A DNA stretch of 64,000 bases from Paraspadella gotoi (lineage: Eukaryota; Chaetognatha): NCBI GenBank assembly GCA_051294375.1, contig CM119268.1, forward strand, positions 7,150,861 through 7,214,860, read 5' to 3'. The notes under the pieces were generated by a model, which made no database searches, was not told the DNA's origin, and saw only the letters and a list, made by a program, of their open reading frames with translations. The translations under genes and the position numbers were made by a program. This document shows positions 54,825-64,000 of this stretch, in pieces. The first letter of the stretch is position 1; each line of letters begins with the position of its first letter.

Positions 54825-55330
54825 TCATGTTATCGCATTCAGTCGAATTCAGTCGAATTTGGTTACATTCAGTTTCATTTAATCTCATCCACTCTATAAT
54901 TTTTTTAAGGTCTTGATATAGTCTCCTTCAATTTTATCTTAGTCACATTCATTCTCATTTATTCACTTTAATTCAGTACATTCAGTCTCTGCAAGCTGAT
55001 GCAGTCTCACTCAGCTATATTCGGTTTTATTCCAGCCACAAGACTCATGTACTCTTTTTTAGCTTTATTCAGTCTTATTCAGTCTCATTCAGTTTTTGAC
55101 AGTCTCATGAGTCTCATTCTGCCCTATTCAGTCTCATTTAGTCAATTCAGTCTCATCAGTCTCCGCAAGGCTCATGCAGTCTCATTAAGCCTTATTCAGT
55201 CTCATTCAGTCACATCAGTCTCTGCAAGGCTCATGCAGGCTCATTCAGTCTTATTCAGTGTCATTCAGTCACATCAGTCTTTTCAAGGCTCATGCAGTCA
55301 CATTCAGTCCCGTTCAGGTCTCATTCATTC
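54825..55330. repeat. CATTCAGTCT minisatellite in copy 2
   Basis: Same sequence as 45690-46195. Confidence 0.92.
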
Positions 55331-55542
55331 CACACTTCCAGAATAAAGAAGAATTTTGAATCGTAGAGGAGAAAGGTTTAGGATTTGGGCCGCTGACTTC
55401 CGCTGCCGACACCGCGCGACGCCCTGGCGGCTTTCCGACGCCGTTTGCCGACACATTGCCCCGGCGACGCTTCCCTCGTCGAGTCTCAGGTGAAAACCGA
55501 TGATTAATTCATGAGAAATTTTGAGATTTCGGTCGACGGAGG

Positions 55543-56055
55543 AGAAGGAGGAGGAAGAGGAGGCGGCGGCGGAAGCGGTAGTGAAAGCGGTGGTGGAGTC
55601 GGTAGTGGAAGCGGTGGTGGAAGCGGTGGCGGAAGCAGGTAGTGGAGCGGTGGTGGAGTCGGTAGTGGAAGCGGTGGGTGGAAGCGGTGGCGGAAGCGGT
55701 AGTGGAAGCGTGGAGGAAGCAGTGGTGGAGGCAGAGGGAAGAGGCGGTGGTAAAAAGGGTTTTGGAGGAGGCAGTGGGGGAGTCGTGGTGGGACGCTGGC
55801 CAGTGGTTGAGGCGGTGGTAAAGTCAAAGGCAATAGTGGTCAGAAGGTGGTTGTATTTGTGGGTAATGCAAGGCTGTGTTGGTAAGAAAGCAGTGGTACA
55901 TTTATGGGTAGACGGCGGAGGCAATATAGAAGTGGTGGAGCGGATGCGGAGGCGGATGAGGAGGCGGAGAGGAGGCGGTACGGTGGTGGAGGCGGAGGCC
56001 GGCGGCGGAGGCGGAAGCGGAGCGTGGCGGATGCGGAGCCTGGTGAGATATGAAA
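55543..56055. repeat. GAAGCGGTRGTG minisatellite in copy 2
   Basis: Same array as 46408-46920. A 318-codon plus frame starts in it and runs on through the TC repeat, so it is not a gene. Confidence 0.92.
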
Positions 56056-56204
56056 AGTGGAAGAGGAAAAGGAGAGGAAGAGGAAGAAGAGGAAGAGAAA
56101 ATAGGAACGGGGCGTCCATGTATGAAGGAGGAGTTGACAAGGCGACCATACATAGGACCTTAGAGGCCAGTTTGTTACGCCTCTCTGTTTCACGTGCTCA
56201 ATCA

Positions 56205-56310
56205 TATCCTCTCTCTCTCTTTGTCTCTCCTCTCTGTCTCTCACTCTCTCTTTCTCTCTTTTCACCTCTCTCTCTCTCTCTCTCTCTTTCTCTTTGTATC
56301 TCTGTCTTAG

Positions 56311-56350
<40 letters not shown>
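56205..56350. repeat. (TC)n microsatellite cluster
   Basis: TC runs with TTTG, GTATC and CCCCCCC interruptions, the continuation that copy 1 lacks. Confidence 0.93.
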
Positions 56351-56351
<1 letters not shown>

Positions 56352-56850
56352 CTTTATCTTGCGTCTTTGAATATTTTTGAATATATTTTTCTTTCTCATG
56401 CTTTTAAGATTCTTATTTTGTTTTGCAACTTGTTTTTTTTCTCGATCTCACGTTTTCACGCCTTTTACCGTGAATAAGAAAAACGGAAATTGAAAATGTT
56501 TGTTTAAAAAAAGGTTCAATTTAATTTGTCAAAAATGACAATTGACTGAGAGTAACTGAACTGAAAATTGACAAATTTTGTTCTTAAAAATGTTGAAATG
56601 AATTAAAAAAAACAAATAAACAAACAAAATGTCAAATTACAAAGTATTAGGCTTTTCTTAGAAATATCGTGACCCCAGATCAAAACATAAATTCTTCCTC
56701 TCACGGATTTTATGGTGAATCGGCCTCACAAAATGTCTCTCTTCTTGCCTCTCACGTCCTGAGCGAAGACGGGCCAGCCTTTCTATTCTTTTTCTTTGGT
56801 GCGATGCAAGAAGATATGAATGACGATGACGACAACCATAACGAGGCTAA
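56351..56850. other. Unique extension beyond the repeated block
   Basis: AT-rich DNA found only here. It includes a small inverted repeat AATTTGTCA.../TTGACAAATT (56522-56577). A 97-codon frame at 56669 runs into a GAC repeat and the gap, and I do not call a gene. Confidence 0.55.
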
Positions 56851-56873
56851 AGACGACGACGACGACGACGACG
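56851..56873. repeat. (GAC)n microsatellite ending at the gap
   Basis: GACGACGACG run cut by the N gap. Confidence 0.93.
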
Positions 56874-56898
56874 NNNNNNNNNNNNNNNNNNNNNNNNN
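56874..56898. other. Assembly gap (25 N)
   Basis: Fixed-length gap before the third restart of the block. Confidence 0.99.
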
Positions 56899-57873
56899 CC
56901 GAAGCAGACGAGGACAACAATACGTACGCGCCAATCTCATCCTCTGCTCATCTAATCAATAATGGCCGGAGAATATGATGATGATGAGGGGAAGAGCGGG
57001 AGGAGAAGAGGAGGCATGTATAGGAGCCAAGCGTCTGGTTGCGAAGCATTGAGTTCTATGGATTATATTTATTCAATTATTTTATACAATATAATATTTA
57101 TATCTTAATATAAAAATTAAATATTATAAATTTTTACATTTTTTAAATAAAAGAGGAAGAACAGAAATTGTGTTATTGATGAAAAACTAATAAAGTTATA
57201 AACAATTTGTTATTAATAAAATTATTATTTGTAATAATAAACTTTCTTTTTTTTTAAATACAAAATTAAAAAAAGCTTTAAATAAATTGAATTTTATTTG
57301 AATATATAATAAAAATAAATTTAATCTAAAACTTCATAATAAAATTATATTATAATTTTTACTCTTTATAACTCTTTATAACTCTTTATACATTTGTTAT
57401 AACTCTTTATCATTAAATCTCTAGTTGTCAAACCTCGCTAAGCTATACCCTCATGGGAGGAGTAGGACTGGCAAGGGGGAGGAAGGATATATTGAGGAAA
57501 GGGTAGAGGAAGGGACGATCCCCGCATCGATTTAAACTTTCGCCTCGACGTATGAATATTTAGCGGGGATCGCCTTCCCCAGGGGACCAACGGGGAAATA
57601 CGAAGAAAAAGTAAGGGGGAAAAAAGAAATATAAAAACAAGAAAAGAGCATCAAGCTATACACCGCCGTATGGAAAGATTGAAATAGAAAAAAAAAGAGG
57701 TGAGAAGAGAGAGAGAGACGAGAGAGAGAGAGAGAGAGAGAAGAAGAGAGAGAGAAGGAGAGAGAGAGAAGAGAGAAACGTATAGAATACGATACAAGGG
57801 AAAAAATCGAGGGAATATCGGTTTTCGTGTCTGTCACCAGCCAGAATCGCAGCCTGGGGAATCTGAATCCAAG

Positions 57874-57915
<42 letters not shown>

Positions 57916-58574
57916 AGAGAAAGGAGAGAGAGAGGGAGAGAGAGAGGCGACCTCACCCTTTTTCCCCGAAATTCTTCATGTTTGATGCCTGGCAACTCGG
58001 AGCCGCGCTCGCGGGCGAGAGAGAGAGAGAGAGAGAGAGAGATGAGAGAAGAGAGAGAGAGAGAGAGAGAGACGAGAGAGCGTTCGGGCGAGAAAAGGGT
58101 AATTTGCCGTCGTGAGGGAAGCGCAGATAGAATGAAAAACCGTTGATGGAATGCGTGAGACCATGGCGGTGGGGCGGGAGGGGGGAAGAGGAGGTATAGG
58201 GAAACGGGGGGGAATTTAGGTATGGAATGCCGGAGAGAGGTAGGAGAGGAAGGTGGTTATAACGAACGAGAGGAAGGTGGTTACAATCACGAAAAAATAG
58301 CCAAAATGACAATATGAGAAAAACCAAACGGCACTGTACAAGAACAAGACCACTAAAATTAATGCAAGAAATCAGTAATTGAATTTTGTAAAATTAGTAA
58401 TAATCAATTGAGGGTGAAAAGGCAAAACAATATATGATGTATGATATCCAGAGCGAAATAATATAGTCTACCAGAAGGCCAGTAAATGAATAAAGCTGGA
58501 ACAGGGGGAAAGAAAGCAAGAGAAAGGGAGAACGAAAAAATCGACTTTGTCAGAAACGGGAAAGAAAGAAACAA

Positions 58575-59007
58575 GGAACGGTTATTCTAGAGGGTTGCGC
58601 CGCATTATTTTCTTTTTACTAATCAATAATCCTTAAATAGTTTATAGATTTTATTTGGTAGATCATGAATGTTAGGTTAACCTTTCTTTTTTATTTGTAC
58701 TTTGATAAGTGCAAATCAAAGTGTTTTAATGATTTTTACAAACGAATAATAATAATAACAGAATCTTGTTGTAAAAAAATATTATAACTTTGGTTTTTTC
58801 TACTAAAGATTTCTTAAAAACAAAAGGCGGCGCCAGTAGTCGTTTAGATTTGATTTTGTAACAAATGAGCAACAAACTATAAGAAAGCTTCTAAGCGTTT
58901 TTTAAAGTAAGTGGACAGACCGACGAGCAAACATGACTGGACGGACGACGCGACCGAATAGTGGACTTATAGAGTTGCTCCGCGAGTACTCGCGGCGCAA
59001 CTAAAAA
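58575..59007. mobile_element. R2 element in copy 3
   Basis: Same sequence as 39719-40151. Confidence 0.8.
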
Positions 59008-59501
59008 GTGACTCCAGGTTCTCACGGCGCCTCGAGTAAAGCGGAATGCAGAACGAGAATGTGAACCTGAAGGTCGAGGGTGAAATGTGAAGCGTCGAAG
59101 TGGGTCAGCGTCGTAAATGTGAAAAAATTCGGTTGAAAACGAGAGAAAGTGAGGAAAAGATGTTTAAAACCTCAGAGGAGCGTCCAAGGTTGAACGGCGG
59201 CGAATGTAAGCGAAAATCGTCAGCGAAGAAAACGGGAGTTGAAAATGATTTTTTTTTTTTGTGAGAAAGAATGAAAAAAAGTGGGAAAATGTCGAAAGAC
59301 TTTGTTGTCGCAGCTGAGGTTAAATGAAATATGATGAGGGAGAGTGTAATGACGTTTGGCATGATACATATATACACCTTTGTAGCAGGTACTAAGTACA
59401 GTAATACAGTATTCGTCTGGCGCAAATGAGTTTGCGTAAACCAAAGAGAAGGAGGGGGAAAGAGGGAGGGAGAGGAGAGAGAGGAGAGAGAGAAAGAGAA
59501 G

Positions 59502-59536
<35 letters not shown>

Positions 59537-60908
59537 TACAGAGACAAGACAGATACAGAGACAAAGAGAAAAAAAAAAAGGAAAGATGGAAAAGGTGGGA
59601 AGGCGTGAAAAACCGGATCAACGAGTTTCCATTGTGAGGTGTTTTGGAATCCGGTTCACCGATCGAAGGCAGCGAGGGAGATGGTCCGATTCGGTGAGCT
59701 ATCTGGATGATCTCGTGGTTCGCTTGCACACTGAGTCCACAGTTGTATTGATATGTCGTCGATGTTTGGTATTCGTAGATATCTGGTTTATTTTTTATAA
59801 ATTTCTTTATTTCTACCGACCCGGTGTGATGCATTTAACAAAAATGCCCTTGATTAATTTATTAGTAACGAAGGATCAAACATGAGTCAGTTAGGCGTTG
59901 CTGGAAAATTTAAAATAAAAATATGTCAAAGTCTATATATGACACACAAATTAATTTAAAAATGGTCAGAATGCGTCGCGACTTGAATAGAAATATGAAT
60001 TAGGGAAAAAAACACTTGATTAATAAAAATAATGCAAAAAAAAATTAGAGCTAAACAAAAAAACAACTTCAAACTCTATAACCATGGAACAGGCGACGCC
60101 AGTGACTAGAGTCCCTGAGCAGCCAAGCTTTTTGGTGATCCTTCTTTCTCTCTCTCTCTCTCTCTCTATCCTCCTCTCGTCTCTCTCTCTAATCTCTCTC
60201 TTCTCTCTCTCTCTCTCTCTCTCACTGCCTGTCTGTGCGCCAGAGACGTCATTAAGTGGAGTCAGCGTCCAGGTCGAGGCGTCAGATCCATCCTCATCAG
60301 ACGCCGGTTAATTGCCGGCGGGCCGGCGTCGCGCCGGTTTATTTGGCGACGCGCGCGTTGGTCGCTAAAAATCACGGCGTCCGCTGCGGCGCCAACGACG
60401 TTTCGCGCCAAGCGACGTGCCAGGAACTGTTGACGCTGCGTCCATTTGCTCGTCATTTTTTGCGTTACATTGAATCATTTGTTTTTCTTCTTGTTCATAT
60501 TGTATTCATGTACTTTATATTATAGTTATGGAAAAAGCGTACTCTTGTTAACTGTCTACCAAAAATCGTACTTTCGGCATTGCGAACTGGAAATGAGACG
60601 GACAGGACCGAGAGACCGTCTATCAAATCGACTTACAGATGTTGATGCCTGTTTTGATTCTTCAGCGACAAGGGAATCCGATTTTTTTTTTCATTCGCCA
60701 GATAGAAAAAAAAAATTTATGGTGAACGTAGATGTCCTTTGTTTGCGTAGAGACGAAAAACGAGGAGGCGGGGGACAAAGATCAAGGCTGTAGAAAAGAG
60801 GAGAACTAAAACGTAGACGAAGTCTGAGAATTATGAGGGGAAAGGAAGAGAGGGAGAGAGGGAAGGGAGAGAGGCAGGGAGAGAGAGAGAGAGAGAGAGA
60901 TGAGAGAG

Positions 60909-60959
<51 letters not shown>

Positions 60960-61986
60960 GATTGGAAAAAGGGAGACATAAAGGGGGGATAAAAGGATAA
61001 GAGAGAGCGAGAGAGAGAGAGAGAGAGAGAGAGAAGAGAGAGCAGAGAGAAGATGAGAATGAGAGTATGTTAGAGAGAGAGAGGATAGACGATTCGGGCC
61101 AATAGGCAAGCTCCGCTTAATCCGACTCCAATTTATCATTTAATCCGTCGGCGTGGCGACGGGGCGAAAAAAAGGCAAGAGCGTCGATGTCGCACCGGGT
61201 TGACATGCCGTCAAGGTCCGCAATCACCTGGCGCCATGGCGCCATGGCGCCATCGCCACGGAAGTACAAAAAATGGAACAACGTTTCTCCCTTTTTTGAA
61301 GGGCGAGTGGCCCCGGGTTTGGTGGCCTTCGTCTGATTAGTAGGAAAACGGGGGAGAGAAAAAGATGGCCGTTTTGGTGATGCGGAAGAAGAAGTCGCTC
61401 TCTAATTGGTTGAGAGGAAAAAATTGAAAACAAATGGTTCTGATTGGTTGGAAAAAGGAATAGAAACTAATGGATCTTATGTCCGAGAATAAAAGCTTAA
61501 AATGAATTACTGATTGTTGAGATAGGTAAAATTTAAAAAAAAATAGTGGATCGAATTGTGCTAGGGGGTGATGAATGATGATGATGATGATGGATATTTA
61601 ATGGAATTGGCCGAAGGAAAGCGAAAGGAAAGATTTCTAGTCCTTAATCCTTAAAACAAAGTTTGAAGAAAAATTACGCTACTTCAAGTTTGCTAAACCG
61701 TACGTATAGACCAGGGGCTAGATATACAAAAAAAAACATTAACAACGAATTTAATTTTGACAAATGTTGTAATAGTTATGTTTGTAGATGGTACTTGTAT
61801 AGATGTTCCCTCTATTTCCAGAACACAACACTAACAACCCTTTCCCATTAATAATATAATATTTCAGATTTAGATTATCAAAAACCAAAATTAATATAAA
61901 ATAATATAATAATAAAAATAAAAATATAGAATTATAATATATATTTTTAATGAAAATTATAAATCTAATACTTAAAATAAACAACA

Positions 61987-62206
61987 AATATAAAAATTAT
62001 CCATTCATTTAATAACAAGCTATTTTGCCCCTGACTTTGGGCAGGCTTTGGTGGTTTAAGGCCTCCATCATCTGACAAGATAATGACATAGCAGGTCCCT
62101 GCAAGCTTTTAATCAAGACTCTCTCACAGTCTCGTTTATTCACTTCCCAGAGTACCTGGCTTCCCTATCAATGAAGTGGTACATATGCTTCAAAAATGTT
62201 TCCAAA
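61987..62206. mobile_element. R1 copy in copy 3
   Basis: Same sequence as 43131-43350. Confidence 0.8.
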
Positions 62207-62472
62207 TGTATATATTGTATTTATATTCTTTCTTTACTTTTCACGACTCCAAAACAATTTTTTTTTTTATCTGAGTCTCTTTTATGTTTTCTTTGTCTCC
62301 GGCTTCATTCCTTTCTCATCAGTCGCCTTACCTCGGTAGGACTTCTCCGCGCGGGCGGTACACATCCCTCAACTTTCTGGAGCGAACTCATTCGTCTCCT
62401 GCTTGCCAATCCGAGACTCTGGGCTGAGATAGATCATAATAGATAAAGGGACTCTGTCTCTCTCTCTCTCTT

Positions 62473-62523
<51 letters not shown>

Positions 62524-63046
62524 TCTCTCTCTCTCTCCCTGCGATGGAATGAGGACAGGGAACTGATTTGGAAGAAAAAGTACTGTATTTAGAAACTCTC
62601 TCTCTCCTCTCTCTCTCTCTTATCCCTCTCCTCTCTCTCCTCTCTCTATAGTGATAGAATGAGGACGGGCAACTGATTTGGAAGAAAAAGTTACTTGTAA
62701 TTAGAAACTCTCTCTCACACCACTCTCTCTCTCTCTCTCCTCCTCTCTCTAAATGATTGTAAAATTTTCTGTTTGGGTCTCTCTTCGAGGGAAAATTCAA
62801 TCAGAGAGAGATCAAGATGAGAGAAACAGAGAGAAGGTTTGATCCTTGACGAGAAACAAAACAACTTGAACTCTCTTTCTTATACCACAAAACCAAAAAA
62901 GGGTTCGCCACTCAACCACAAAACCCACGTCATATCACCGCCTTTTACCACAAGTCCTTTTTATTTTTCGCGACGGAGAAAAATCTAGGGATTTGATGAT
63001 GAAGGAAAGGAGAATTTCGGAGTAATCCGGGTGCCGGAGAGAGAGA

Positions 63047-63100
<54 letters not shown>

Positions 63101-63254
63101 GGAGAGAGAGAGGGAGGAGAGAGAAGAGAGAAATCGTCGAGCTATCATCGTCGAAAGTCGAAAGGCTTCCCGTTGAAAAGTGGGACGAAGAAAATTGGAG
63201 GAGAGAAGAGAGAAAGAAGGAAAGAAAGAATTAAGAGTGAAGGTTTAAAAGGAA

Positions 63255-63294
<40 letters not shown>

Positions 63295-63608
63295 AGAGAG
63301 AGAAGAGAAAAGAGAGAGAGACAGCAATGAAAGCCAAATTCACGATTCCGATGATGACAGAGGACAATGATCATTTTTGGAAATAAATAATAAGATAACA
63401 TATTTCACCTTAAATGGCATAACAAATGTCAAAATGGGACGGCAATAAGTGATTTTCGTACCATAAATCGTTTTTCCTTAAATAGTAGTTGTCAAGAAAC
63501 TTGCGATTTCACTATTGCTTGTTTTTTTCTTGTCGATCATCCCATTTTTGTCCAGTTGACATTTTTGTCTATATTAGTATTAGTATTATTAAATATTATT
63601 ATAATATA

Positions 63609-64000
63609 TGTATCTGTGTTGGGGCCGCGCGTTCCCCTTCGCGTTTTGGATCGAAAATGAAGCATCTTCCCTGCGGTCCTGGATTGGCGGGCCTGGACCA
63701 ATCACCATCGAGAATTGGAGAAGATAATTTTACCTTTTTTCCGCGGTTTCGCGCGCAGCCATTGAGGAAACGCGTTGGTCGTAGTATATTTTGTGATGCA
63801 TTTGATCTTGTAAAACGGACGGCCAACCCGTTTTCAACCCAGTCGAGGTTATTATTATTGCGACGCACGATATTCTTAATTTGTTTTTTAACTTGTTTTT
63901 ACCCTGTTTTAACTATTTTTTTTTAAATTGTTTTATTTGATTTTAAACGTTTATTCGTGCCTTTTTACGTTGATACTAATACATGTTTCTTTCTAACCTC
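63609..64000. mobile_element. TG...CA insertion in copy 3 (truncated by window)
   Basis: Same sequence as the first 392 bases of 44753-45204. Confidence 0.65.

Larger units (their letters stand above)
47178..56873. repeat. 9.7-kb block, noisy copy 2
   Basis: Identical, as far as I compared, to 38043-46920 at a constant offset of 9,135. It then differs by a few indels (for example 56056-56090 and 56184-56200) and extends about 590 bases beyond the end of copy 1. Confidence 0.92.
56899..64000. repeat. 9-kb block, noisy copy 3 (cut by window end)
   Basis: Identical as far as compared to copy 1 at a constant offset of 18,856 and to copy 2 at 9,721. The window ends at the equivalent of 45144. 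Confidence 0.92.

Noticed and set aside
38043-64000. CRISPR-like or satellite array interpretation of the repeated blocks
   Set aside because: The units are 9 kb, separated by N gaps, and share read-like errors. There are no short repeat-spacer units.

Overview
The window looks like intergenic, repeat-saturated DNA from a eukaryote, most likely an invertebrate animal. The basis is tRNA-derived SINE copies, an arthropod-like 5S rRNA fragment, DNA-transposon remnants with terminal inverted repeats, a hammerhead-like motif of the kind found in Penelope-like retroelements, and dozens of (GA)n/(TC)n and polypyrimidine arrays. I found no protein-coding gene I can support, no intact tRNA or rRNA gene, no CRISPR array and no operon-like organisation. 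The long open frames are nearly all translations of microsatellites or minisatellites. The species cannot be named from what is visible.

Layout. 1-590 is a GC-rich degenerate repeat. 815-1990 is a pyrimidine minisatellite. 2000-5000 holds small dispersed elements: R1 (2201-2376), R2 (2997-3277), a SINE (3868-4072), a hammerhead-like motif (4344-4378) and a 5S fragment (4652-4668). 5000-9410 is microsatellites, a GC-rich pocket (8636-8785) and four sized N gaps. 9823-11033 is a 1.2-kb inverted-repeat element with a long hairpin and degenerate CCTAA words. 12450-17241 and 17267-23480 are two versions of one locus on either side of a 25-base N gap. The second version carries a clean 1,543-bp DNA transposon (18914-20456), and the first shows the matching empty site (14210-14213). 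23750-26600 holds minisatellites and a SINE sitting inside an R1 copy. 25796-25955 and 27378-28093 are two more copies of the CCTAA-bearing element. 29031-29416 is another R2 copy.

29514-38017 is one contig. 38043-47152, 47178-56873 and 56899-64000 are three copies of essentially one 9.1-9.7 kb sequence. Each starts at the same base after a 25-base N gap, and each is a noisy version, full of one-base indels, of 30031-38017. Because the three copies share the same private errors, the apparent tandem triplication is best read as an assembly (gap-filling) artefact. Comparing the noisy copies with the clean contig still reveals likely real structural polymorphisms. These are an R1 insertion (33547-33940 present, empty near 41658), a 452-bp TG...CA-bounded insertion (44753-45204, absent near 36735) and a 446-bp presence/absence segment (42777-43222). 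The copies also supply sequence for the 707-base N gap at 35741-36447.

There is no set of genes working together here. The biology that can be read is mobile-element activity, tandem-repeat expansion and the assembly errors these repeats cause.
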